DNA of 51,467 bases from JAVXAN01 sp036660495 (GTDB lineage: Bacteria; Bacillota_I; Bacilli_A; RF39; UBA660): NCBI GenBank assembly GCA_036660495.1, contig JAVXAN010000001.1:1-51467 (forward strand), read 5' to 3'. Below, in pieces: positions 30,689 through 39,800 of the stretch. Position 1 is the stretch's first letter, and every line of letters starts with the position of its first letter. The position numbers and the translations under genes are program-made. The notes beneath the pieces were generated by a model, which saw only the letters and a list, made by a program, of their open reading frames with translations, did not search any database and had not been told where the DNA came from.

Positions 30689-31387
30689 ATGAGAAAGAAA
30701 AGCAAAAAATACACGGAAGCTTTAGCAAAAGTTGAAAAAAACAAGCTTTATACTAAAGAAGAAGCTGTAAAATTAGTAAAGGAAACTTCTACTTCTAAGT
30801 TTGATGGATCTGTTGAAATAGCAGTAAGATTAAATTTAGATACAAAAAAGAACGATCAACAATTAAGAGGAGCTATCGTATTGCCACATGGAACTGGTAA
30901 AACTAAAAAAGTTTTAGTTTTAGCAAAGGGTGATCAAGCTAAAGCAGCAACCGTAGCAGGAGCAGATTACGTTGGCGATATGGATATGATTACCAAAATT
31001 GAAAAAGAAAATTGGCTTGATTTTGATGTAATTATAGCAACACCAGAAATGATGCCCATGTTAGGTAAATTAGGTAAAATTTTAGGCCCTAAGGGATTAA
31101 TGCCTAACCCAAAAACTGGAACAGTAACCCTTGATACAAAAAAAGCTGTTGAAGATGTAAAAAAAGGACGTGTTGAGTATAGAACCGACTCTTTTGCAAA
31201 CGTTCATGCAATAATGGGAAAAGTATCGTTTACTGAAGAACAATTAATTGATAACATTAATACGTTTATAGATGTTATTATTAAATCAAAGCCAGTAGGA
31301 GCAAAAGGACTTTACATTAAGAATATTTCTATTGCTTCAACAATGGGTCCTGGAATTAAACTAGACCTAAGCTCTTTTGACAAATAG
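30689..31387 (+). CDS. rplA: 50S ribosomal protein L1
   Basis: 232 residues. Conserved features: SKFDGSVEIAVRLNLDTKK, the GADYVG segment, MLGKLGKILGPKGLMPNPKTGTVT, and IKSKPVGAKGLYIKNISIASTMGPG. Forms the L1 stalk and represses its own operon in bacteria. Start ATG 30689 follows GGGAGG; longer frames upstream run through the leader hairpin. The last codons contain the -35 element of the rplJ promoter. Confidence 0.97.
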   Translation: MRKKSKKYTEALAKVEKNKLYTKEEAVKLVKETSTSKFDGSVEIAVRLNLDTKKNDQQLRGAIVLPHGTGKTKKVLVLAKGDQAKAATVAGADYVGDMDMITKIEKENWLDFDVIIATPEMMPMLGKLGKILGPKGLMPNPKTGTVTLDTKKAVEDVKKGRVEYRTDSFANVHAIMGKVSFTEEQLIDNINTFIDVIIKSKPVGAKGLYIKNISIASTMGPGIKLDLSSFDK

Positions 31388-31405
31388 TTTGAAAAGAGTT
31401 ATAAT
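31377..31405 (+). promoter_or_regulatory. rplJ-rplL promoter, perfect consensus
   Basis: TTGACA (31377-31382), 17-base spacer, TATAAT (31400-31405). Both hexamers are perfect. The -35 lies within the last codons of rplA; start predicted near 31412. Confidence 0.88.
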
Positions 31406-31444
31406 AATTATTAATTGATACCAATTTGGCATTGATTATATAGA

Positions 31445-31560
31445 GTACCATAGACAGTAGGAGGCATTATGCATAACTTATTCCTACCGAGGGCAAAAAC
31501 AATGTATATGTGTTTTTATGCCTTCGTTTAAGTATAAATGAAGGCTTTTTCTATGGGTAC
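31445..31560 (+). ncRNA. Ribosomal protein L10 leader
   Basis: The typical ATAGACAGTAGGAGGC...CCTACCGAGGG core is present. GTACCATAG (31445-31453) pairs with CTATGGGTAC (31551-31560) to close the structure. Within it is an intrinsic terminator, GCCTTC-G-TTT (31520-31529) with AAA-T-GAAGGC (31536-31545) and five T. L10(L12)4 binding to the core is known to favour termination in this family. Confidence 0.88.
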
Positions 31561-31583
31561 TTGTAATATTAAAAGGAGGAAAT

Positions 31584-32081
31584 ATGGCAAATAAATCTAT
31601 TATTGCGAAAAAAGAAGAAGTTGTTGATGAAATAGTTGATAAAATAAATAATGCTGTAGGGGTAGTTTTATTCAATTATAACGGTTTATCTGATGATGAA
31701 ATAACAATTTTACGTTGTAAGTTACGTGAATCAAATGCTTCTTATAAAGTGTATAAAAACACTTTAGCAAAAAGAGCGTTAGATAAGTTATCAATTAATT
31801 TAGATGAATGTTTATTTGGACCATCAGCTATTGCAACATCACTTGATGCAATAGCACCAATTAAAGTGTTAGCAGAGTTTGCAAAAGAACATCCCACTTT
31901 AGAATTAAAAGGTGGAATAATCGATGGAAAGATAACTTCGTTAGAAGAATTGAAAACTCTAGCAACAATACCATCAAGAGATGGATTGTTAACAATGTTT
32001 GCAGCAGGATTAATAGAACATGTTAAAAACGTTGCAATATGTCTTGACTTATACAGTAAAAAGTTAGAAGAAGAAAAGTAA
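31584..32081 (+). CDS. rplJ: 50S ribosomal protein L10
   Basis: 165 residues. Contains VGVVLFNYNGLSDDEITILRCKLRE, SYKVYKNTLAKRAL, FGPSAIATS and KGGIIDGKITSLEELKTLA, and the C-terminal helix that carries L7/L12 dimers. AAGGAGG lies before the ATG. Two genes, rplJ and rplL, follow the L10 leader, so stalk protein dosage is set together. Confidence 0.96.
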   Translation: MANKSIIAKKEEVVDEIVDKINNAVGVVLFNYNGLSDDEITILRCKLRESNASYKVYKNTLAKRALDKLSINLDECLFGPSAIATSLDAIAPIKVLAEFAKEHPTLELKGGIIDGKITSLEELKTLATIPSRDGLLTMFAAGLIEHVKNVAICLDLYSKKLEEEK

Positions 32082-32105
32082 TTTTAAAATAAGGAGGAAT
32101 TTAAA

Positions 32106-32468
32106 ATGGCTAAATTAAGTACAAAAGAAATAATTGACGCAATCAAAGAAATGAAAATTTTAGAAGTAAAAGATTTATTAGATGCAATGAAAGAGGAATT
32201 AGGAGTAGATCCAAGTTCAGTTGCTGTTGCTGCAGCACCAGTTGCAGTAGAAGAAGAAAGTACAACAGCAACAGTAGTTTTAAAATCAGCAGGATCAACA
32301 AAAATACAAGTTATAAAAATAATTAGAGATATAACTGGATTAGGATTAATTGATGCTAAGAAAATTGCTGACGAAGGTGGAAATGTTAAAGAAAACGTTT
32401 CTAAAGAAGAAGCAAATGAACTTAAAGCTAAATTAGAAGAAGCTGGAGCAACAGTAGAACTTCAATAA
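32106..32468 (+). CDS. rplL: 50S ribosomal protein L7/L12
   Basis: 120 residues with the N-terminal dimer domain (LSTKEIIDAIKEMKILEVKDLLDAMKEEL), an Ala/Val hinge (SSVAVAAAPVAVEEES) and the C-terminal domain KIQVIKIIRDITGLGLIDAKKIADEG...EEANELKAKLEEAGATVEL. The usual GLKEAKxxV motif reads GLIDAKKIA. AAGGAGG precedes the ATG. A strong terminator follows, so ybxB is probably separately controlled or read through. Confidence 0.97.
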   Translation: MAKLSTKEIIDAIKEMKILEVKDLLDAMKEELGVDPSSVAVAAAPVAVEEESTTATVVLKSAGSTKIQVIKIIRDITGLGLIDAKKIADEGGNVKENVSKEEANELKAKLEEAGATVELQ

Positions 32469-32486
32469 TTAATTAATAAGTGTTAT

Positions 32487-32520
32487 AATAAGATTACAAA
32501 TTTTGTAATCTTATTTTTTT
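32487..32520 (+). terminator. rplL terminator
   Basis: AATAAGATTACAAA (32487-32500) pairs with TTTGTAATCTTATT (32502-32515) and is followed by T7. Confidence 0.9.
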
Positions 32521-32531
32521 ATGGAGGATTT

Positions 32532-33116
32532 ATGGGACATTACTTTACTAATGATGATAATTTAGAGTTAAACATACAAAAAGTACCAGTTGAAATAAAC
32601 AAAATCAGGTATTATTTTTATACTGATAATGGTGTTTTTTCAAAAGGAGAATTAGATTATGGTACAGAACTATTGTTAAAAACATTAGATATAAAAGATG
32701 TTTCAACAAAAACATTTTTAGATATTGGTTGTGGATGCGGACCAATTGGAATTTATTTATCAAAACTTAACGCTTTAAAAGTTGATATGACAGATGTAAA
32801 TTTGAAAAGCATTCTTTTATCAAAAAAGGCATCTCTTGAACAAAACTTAAAAACCAATGTTTTTGAATCGTTTTCTTATGAAAAAATTATTGATAAATAT
32901 GATTACATAATTAGCAATCCTCCAATTAGAGTAGGAAAAAAAGTACTTTATGATATTATTATGAACGCAAAACTTCATTTAAATGCTGGCGGAGAAATGT
33001 GGATAGTAGTAAGAAAGAAGCAAGGAGCTGATAGTTTAGTAAGGGATATGAAAAAAACGTATAATGTTACAATTGTTGACAAGAAAAAAGGCTTTTTGAT
33101 AATTAAAGCACAATAA
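32532..33116 (+). CDS. ybxB: RsmC-like class I methyltransferase
   Basis: 194 residues. Rossmann methyltransferase with SAM motif FLDIGCGCGPIGIYLSK (about residues 61-77), acidic DMTDVNL, and the catalytic-type NPPI (about 130, SNPPIRVGK), like B. subtilis YbxB between rplL and rpoB. E. coli RsmC methylates G1207 of 16S rRNA; that activity is only inferred here. The start ATG follows TGGAGGA and a strong rplL terminator, leaving about 12 bases between them. Confidence 0.9.
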   Translation: MGHYFTNDDNLELNIQKVPVEINKIRYYFYTDNGVFSKGELDYGTELLLKTLDIKDVSTKTFLDIGCGCGPIGIYLSKLNALKVDMTDVNLKSILLSKKASLEQNLKTNVFESFSYEKIIDKYDYIISNPPIRVGKKVLYDIIMNAKLHLNAGGEMWIVVRKKQGADSLVRDMKKTYNVTIVDKKKGFLIIKAQ

Positions 33117-33120
33117 TAGG

Positions 33121-33141
33121 GAAGTTTTTAACTTCTTTTTT
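33121..33141 (+). terminator. ybxB terminator
   Basis: GAAGTT/AACTTC stem with a TTT loop and six T; begins four bases after the stop codon. Confidence 0.75.
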
Positions 33142-33159
33142 CTTTTTTTCTTAAATCTA

Positions 33160-33188
33160 TTGACAACACTAGAAATTTCTAGTAAAAT
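33160..33188 (+). promoter_or_regulatory. rpoB-rpoC promoter with palindromic spacer
   Basis: TTGACA (33160-33165), 17-base spacer, TAAAAT (33183-33188). Positions 33168-33183 form a perfect 16-bp palindrome ACTAGAAATTTCTAGT covering most of the spacer, possibly an operator. Confidence 0.8.
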
Positions 33189-33203
33189 TTTAAATTGGTA
33201 CTG

Positions 33204-33221
33204 TGTCCTCAGTTTAGGACA
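33204..33221 (+). promoter_or_regulatory. rpoB leader hairpin
   Basis: TGTCCT and AGGACA form a perfect 6-bp stem around CAGTTT near the expected 5' end of the rpoB message. No T run follows, so it is not a terminator; it may stabilise the mRNA. Confidence 0.5.
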
Positions 33222-33258
33222 TGTTCTTTAAAAATTTTTAGTTTAGGGGTGGAAACGC

Positions 33259-36200
33259 GTGGCTTATAAAGTTAAAAAAATGAATGAATACCGTGAAAGA
33301 AGGGACTTTTCAAGAACAAAGAAATCTTTGGAACTATGTGACTTGTTAGAAATTCAAACAAAATCATATAATTGGTTTGTTCAAGAAGGAATAAAGGAAG
33401 TATTAGAGGAAATAAGCCCAGTAGAGAATTTCTCTAGAACACTATCATTAGGATTCGGAGATTATTCTTTTGATGAACCAAGGCATTCAATTAAGGAATG
33501 TAAGGAGAAAAAAGCAACGTATGCTGCTCCTTTAAAGGTTCAAACGTTTTTATTTAACAATGAAACCGGTGAAGTAAAAGAACAGGAAATTTTCTTAGGC
33601 GATATGCCTTTAATGACAGAGGCGGGATCATTTATTTTTAATGGTTCAGAACGAGTTATTGTATCACAATTAGTTCGTTCACCAAGTGTTTATTATGGTA
33701 GGGAAATTGATAAGAATGGCCGTTCAGTTTTTTCTTCTCAAATTATACCAACTAGGGGAACTTGGCTTGAGTATAAATTAAATAGTAAAGATGTTGTTGA
33801 CGTAAGAATTGATAGAAATCGTAAAGTTGTAATAACTGCTTTTTTAAGAGCTTTTGGTTTGTCAACAGATGAAGATATTTTATCTTTATATGGCCAAGAC
33901 GAATATTTGATTAATTCTTTAGGTAAGGATTCTACTAAAAATACGGATGAGGCTTTACTTGAAATATATGAAAAATTAAAGCCAGGTGAACCAGCAACTT
34001 TAGACAGTGCAAAAAACCAATTACTTACAAGGTTTTTTGATAACTTTAGATATGATTTAGCAAAAGTGGGACGCTACAAATTTAACAAAAAGCTAGACGT
34101 ATGTGATCGACTTTTAAACCAAAAACTTGCAGAAGATATTAAGGTTGATGGCAATATAATTGCTAAAAAAGGTACAAAAGTTACGGTTGAAGTATTAGAA
34201 AAGTTACGCCCAGTTTTTAATAATGGTTATGGATTAATTGAAACTTTAGGTAACGCAGAATTAGATGAACATACTAAGGTTCAAGTTGTTTCAGTTATTT
34301 CGCCAGCAGATTCAGAAAAAGCAGTTAAAATCATTGGTAATGATCCCTCAATTGACGTTAAAATATTAACAATATCAGATATTTTTGCATCAGTTTCATA
34401 TTATTTAAATTTATTGCAAGGTATTGGTTCAATTGATGAAATCGACCATTTGTCAAACCGTCGTTTAAGACAGGTTGGTGAATTATTACAAAATCAGTTT
34501 AGAATTGGTGTAACTCGTATGGAAAGAGTAATTCGTGAAAGAATGACAACTTTGGACATTGAAACAGCAACACCAAAAACTTTAATTAACATTAGACCAA
34601 TTACTGCAGTTATTAAAGAATTCTTTGGATCAAGTCCATTATCTCAATTTATGGATCAGATTAATCCATTATCTGAATTAAATAATAAAAGACGTTTATC
34701 AGCGTTAGGGCCTGGTGGTTTATCAAGAGATAGAGCTGCTATGGAAGTTCGTGATGTTAACGTTTCTCACTATGGTAGAATTTGTCCAATTGAATCTCCC
34801 GAAGGAGCTAACATTGGTCTTATTACATCACTTGCAAATTATGCAAAGATAAATGATTACGGATTTATAATGACTCCATATCGTAGGGTAAAAGATGGTA
34901 AGCTTCTTGACCAAATTGATTATTTAACTGCTGATGAAGAAGCAAGTTTTAAAATTTCACAAGCAAAAGTTGATATGGAAGGAGAGACTATTATTCAGTC
35001 TCATTGTCCAGCAAGACTTAATGGAGAAAATATTTTAGCAACTCCAACGGAAATAGATTATATTGATGTAGCACCACAACAAATTGTTTCAGTTACAACA
35101 AGTTGTATTCCTTTCCTTGACCATGATGATGCTCATCGTGCGTTGATGGGTTCAAACATGCAACGTCAAGCACTACCATTGTTAAGAGCTGAAGCTCCTA
35201 TTGTTGCTACCGGTGTTGAAGCACAAGCAGCAAAAGATAGTGGAGTTACGGTTGTTTCAAAATCAGATGGTGTTGTAGAATACGTAGATGGTAAGAAAAT
35301 AGTTGTGAAAACACTTAAAGCAAAAGACGTTTACATTCTTAAAAACTTTGAAGGATCAAATGCTGGTACTTGTTATCATCAAAGACCAATTGTAAAAATA
35401 GGTGATAAAGTCAAAAACGGACAAATTATTGCGGATGGTCCAAGTACTGATATGGGAGAAGTAGCTCTTGGTAAAAACGTTGTAGTAGCATTTATGACTT
35501 ACAACGGATATAACTATGAAGATGCTGTTGTTCTTAATGAAAGATTAGTAAAAGATGATGTTTTTACATCAATTTATATAGAAGATTATGAGATTCAATG
35601 TCGTGATACAAAATTAGGACCTGAAGAAATTACTAGGGATATACCTAACGTATCAGAAGACGCCCGTAAAAATTTAGACTCTGATGGTATTATTAGAATT
35701 GGTACAGAAGTAAAAGAAGGCGATATTCTAGTTGGTAAAGTAACACCAAAGGGAATGGTAGAACTTACTTCTGAGGAAAAACTATTACATGCTATATTTG
35801 GAGAAAAAACTCGTGAAGTTAGAGATACTTCATTACGTGTTCCACATGGTGGAGCGGGTATTGTTCATGATATAAAAATATATACAAAGAAAGATTCTGA
35901 TGAACTTCCAAGTGGAGTAAGTAAAGAAATAAGAGTGTATATTGTTCAAAAGCGTAAAATACAAGTTGGTGATAAAATGGCAGGACGTCATGGAAACAAG
36001 GGAGTTATTTCACTTGTTGCACCATCAGAAGATATGCCTTATTTACCAGATGGTAGGCCAGTTGATATTTTACTTAATCCACTAGGAGTACCATCTCGTA
36101 TGAACCCAGGACAAATTCTTGAATTACACTTAGGTATGGCCGCTAAAAAATTAGGCGTTTATACGGCAACTCCGGTATTTGATGGAGCTTCTTGGGAAGA

Positions 36201-36867
36201 TATTCAAGAAATGATGAAAGAAGCAAAAATGGATCCTGATGGAAAAACTGTTTTATATAATGGAAAAACTGGTGATCCATTTGATAATCGTGTTGGTGTT
36301 GGTATAATGTACATGATTAAACTTGATCACATGGTTGATGATAAACTTCATGCTCGTGCAACTGGTCCATACTCTTTAGTTACTCAACAACCACTAGGTG
36401 GTAAAGCACAATTTGGTGGTCAAAGATTTGGAGAAATGGAAGTTTGGGCATTATATGCATATGGAGCAGCTCATGTCCTTCAAGAAATTCTAACGGTTAA
36501 ATCAGATGATGTTATTGGTCGTGTAAAGGTTTATGAAGCAATTGTTAAAGGTAACCCAATTAATCAAGCTGGTGTTCCGGAGAGTTTTAGAGTATTAATT
36601 AAAGAATTCCAAGCGTTAGGATTAAACATTGCAATGATTAACGATGAGGGAAAAGAAGTTGATATTAGAACTTTAGAAGAAGATGAAGAAAAAGAAATAT
36701 CGCCACTTTCTATTGAGGAAATTGATAATGTTTCATTTGTAAAAACCAAGCCAGTGATTAATGAAAAGTCAGTAGAAGAAGAACAACAAGAAGACTTTGA
36801 GGAAGAGTTAGAAGATGTTGTTGAAGAAAATATAGAAGACTCTTTAGATGAGGGGAGTGAAGAATAA
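33259..36867 (+). CDS. rpoB: RNA polymerase beta subunit
   Basis: 1202 residues, normal for a short Firmicute beta with no large insert. The rifampicin cluster reads FFGSSPLSQFMDQINPLSE followed by LNNKRRLSALGPGGLSRDRA: the E. coli His526 equivalent (residue 476) is Asn, a change known to give rifampicin resistance and natural in Mollicutes. Also present: ESPEGANIGL, YNGYNYEDA, GDKMAGRHGNKGV, and the C-terminal GGKAQFGGQRFGEMEVWAL clamp. The tail of ~40 residues is very acidic. GTG start after GGGGTGG. The stop overlaps the rpoC start by one base. Confidence 0.98.
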   Translation: MAYKVKKMNEYRERRDFSRTKKSLELCDLLEIQTKSYNWFVQEGIKEVLEEISPVENFSRTLSLGFGDYSFDEPRHSIKECKEKKATYAAPLKVQTFLFNNETGEVKEQEIFLGDMPLMTEAGSFIFNGSERVIVSQLVRSPSVYYGREIDKNGRSVFSSQIIPTRGTWLEYKLNSKDVVDVRIDRNRKVVITAFLRAFGLSTDEDILSLYGQDEYLINSLGKDSTKNTDEALLEIYEKLKPGEPATLDSAKNQLLTRFFDNFRYDLAKVGRYKFNKKLDVCDRLLNQKLAEDIKVDGNIIAKKGTKVTVEVLEKLRPVFNNGYGLIETLGNAELDEHTKVQVVSVISPADSEKAVKIIGNDPSIDVKILTISDIFASVSYYLNLLQGIGSIDEIDHLSNRRLRQVGELLQNQFRIGVTRMERVIRERMTTLDIETATPKTLINIRPITAVIKEFFGSSPLSQFMDQINPLSELNNKRRLSALGPGGLSRDRAAMEVRDVNVSHYGRICPIESPEGANIGLITSLANYAKINDYGFIMTPYRRVKDGKLLDQIDYLTADEEASFKISQAKVDMEGETIIQSHCPARLNGENILATPTEIDYIDVAPQQIVSVTTSCIPFLDHDDAHRALMGSNMQRQALPLLRAEAPIVATGVEAQAAKDSGVTVVSKSDGVVEYVDGKKIVVKTLKAKDVYILKNFEGSNAGTCYHQRPIVKIGDKVKNGQIIADGPSTDMGEVALGKNVVVAFMTYNGYNYEDAVVLNERLVKDDVFTSIYIEDYEIQCRDTKLGPEEITRDIPNVSEDARKNLDSDGIIRIGTEVKEGDILVGKVTPKGMVELTSEEKLLHAIFGEKTREVRDTSLRVPHGGAGIVHDIKIYTKKDSDELPSGVSKEIRVYIVQKRKIQVGDKMAGRHGNKGVISLVAPSEDMPYLPDGRPVDILLNPLGVPSRMNPGQILELHLGMAAKKLGVYTATPVFDGASWEDIQEMMKEAKMDPDGKTVLYNGKTGDPFDNRVGVGIMYMIKLDHMVDDKLHARATGPYSLVTQQPLGGKAQFGGQRFGEMEVWALYAYGAAHVLQEILTVKSDDVIGRVKVYEAIVKGNPINQAGVPESFRVLIKEFQALGLNIAMINDEGKEVDIRTLEEDEEKEISPLSIEEIDNVSFVKTKPVINEKSVEEEQQEDFEEELEDVVEENIEDSLDEGSEE

Positions 36868-39800
36868 TGATGGATGCAAACAAATTTGAAGGACTAAAGA
36901 TATCAATCGCTTCACCCGAAATAATAAGAGGATGGTCTCATGGAGAAGTAAAAAAGCCTGAAACAATAAATTATCGTACGTTAAAACCTGAAAGAGATGG
37001 CTTATTTTGTGAAAAGATTTTTGGACCATCTAAAGATTACGAATGTTCATGTGGAAAATATAAAAGATTAAGATATAAAGACATTGTATGTGATAGGTGT
37101 GGGGTTGAAGTAACTAAATCAAAAGTTCGTCGTGAACGTATGGGTCACATCGAACTTGCAACTCCAGTTTCTCATATTTGGTTTTTTAAGGGAGTTCCAT
37201 CAAGAATGGGATTAGTACTTGATATGTCTCCAAGAGATTTAGAAGAAGTTTTATACTTTGTATCATATGTAGTAATTAATCCTGGTGCAGCTCCACTTGA
37301 AAAAAAGCAAACGTTATCAGATAAAGAATATCGTGCTTACTATGATAAGTATGGTAATACTTTTGAAGTTGGAATGGGTGCAGAAGCTATTTTAAAACTA
37401 TTAAGTGCAATAGATTTAAAAAAAGAAATAGACGCTATTGAAAAAGAATTAGATGGTGCACAAGAACAAAAACGAATTCGTTTATTAAAGCGTTTAGATA
37501 TTTTAGATTCATTTATTAAATCAGGCAATAAGCCAGAATGGATGATTTTAACTGCTCTTCCTGTAATTCCGCCAGAACTAAGACCAATGATCCAATTAGA
37601 TGGTGGTCGTTTTGCAACAAGTGATTTAAATGATTTATATCGTCGCGTAATTAATCGTAATAATCGTTTAAAGAAGTTGCTTGAATTAAATGCCCCTTCA
37701 ATAATTGTTCAAAATGAAAAAAGAATGTTACAAGAGGCAGTAGATGCATTATTTGATAATGGTCGTCGTGGAAGAAACGTAACGGGTCCATCAAATAGAC
37801 CACTTAAATCTTTATCTAGTATGTTAAAAGGAAAACAAGGACGTTTTCGCCAAAACTTATTAGGTAAACGTGTTGATTATTCTGGGCGTTCAGTTATTGC
37901 TGTTGGTCCTACGTTGAAAATGTATCAATGTGGTATTCCAAAGGAAATGGCATTAGAATTATTTAAACCACATGTTATTCATGGCTTAGTTGAAAGAGAT
38001 ATTGTTCATAACATTAAATCTGCTAAAAAGCTAATTGAAAGCCAAGATGAAAGAGTGTGGGATATTGTTGAAGATGTCATTAAAGAACATCCGGTAATGT
38101 TAAACCGTGCTCCAACATTGCACCGTTTAGGTATTCAAGCATTTCAACCAAAATTAGTAAGTGGTAAGGCAATAAGGTTACACCCATTAGTTTGTGCAGC
38201 TTTTAATGCTGACTTTGATGGTGATCAAATGGCTGTGCACGTACCTTTATCAGAAGCGGCACAAGCAGAAGCTAGAATATTGATGTTAGGGGCTAACAAC
38301 ATTCTATCTCCAAAAGATGGAAAACCAATTGTTACTCCTTCTCAAGACATGGTGTTAGGTAACTATTATTTAACAATGGAAAAAGCTGGACTAGATGGTG
38401 AAGGTAGAATATTTAAAGATGCTAACGAGGTAGTTTGTGCGTATGAGAGAAATGAAATTTCCCTTCATACTAGAATTGCTTTACCAGTTAAAGCATTAAA
38501 ATATAAAATGTTTACTGAAAAGCAAAATGAAATGTATTTAGTAACAACGGTTGGTAAAGTTATATTTAATGAAATATTACCAGATGGATTTCAATATATT
38601 AATGAGCCAACAACCGAAAATTTTGAGCAGTTAACTCCTGATAAGTTTTTCTTACCAAGAGGAACAAATATCCCTGAAGCTATTAGCAAAATGGAATTAG
38701 TTAAACCATTTCCTAAAGGGGCTTTAGAAAGTATTATAGCTCAAATATTTAAAAGATATAAAACAACAGAGACTTCTGTTATGTTAGATAGACTAAAGGA
38801 TTTAGGGTTTAAGTATTCAACGATTGCGGGTATTTCATTATCGGTTGCTGATATTGAAAGAAGTGAAAACAAGCTTCAAATAGTTGAAAAATCACAAAAA
38901 ACCGTAGATACAATTAACAAACAATACCAACGTGGTTTAATAACTAACGAAGAACGATATACAAAAGTATGTGAAGTATGGACTAAGGCTACTAATGAAG
39001 TTGAAAAAGAACTAAAGATAAAAGTTGAATCTCCATCTGATAATTCGATTATGATGATGATGAATTCAAAAGCTCGTGGTAACTTATCTCAATTTTGTCA
39101 ATTAGCTGGTATGCGTGGACTTCTTCAAAAGCCAAATGGCGAAGTAGTAGAAATCCCAGTAACCTCATCTTTTATTGATGGATTATCAGTATCAGAGTTC
39201 TTTATATCTACTCATGGAGCTCGTAAAGGTAACGCAGATACCGCTCTTAAAACAGCTGATTCTGGATATTTAACAAGACGATTAGTTGATGTTGTACAAG
39301 ACGTTATTGTAAGAGAAGATGATTGCGGAACAATCCAAGGTGTTAACGTTAAGGCGTTTATTGATGATGGTTCTGGAACGGTAATTGAAAGTTTATATGA
39401 ACGTATATTAGGACGTTTTACTAATAAAAAAGTGATTAATCCAGAAACAAAACAAGTTATTATTGAAAAAAATCAATTAATTACTGAACAAATTGCCGAT
39501 AAGATAGTTAATCTTGGTATTAAAGAAGTAGAATTAAGAACAGCATTAACTTGTAAGACTGAAAACGGAGTTTGTAAACACTGCTATGGACGTAATTTAG
39601 CAACTGGTAACATAGTTGAAATAGGTGAAGCTGTTGGTATAATGGCAGCACAATCAATTGGTGAACCAGGTACTCAGTTAACGATGCGTACTTTCCATAC
39701 TGGAGGAGTTGCCTCTGGTGAGGATATAACACAAGGTTTACCTCGTGTACAAGAGTTGTTTGAAGCTAGAAATCCAAAGGCTCGTGCTTCAGTTGCGGAA

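Noticed and set aside
32481..32489. TGTTATAAT as a promoter for ybxB.
   Set aside because: The predicted start would lie inside the rplL terminator stem, so a promoter role is doubtful.
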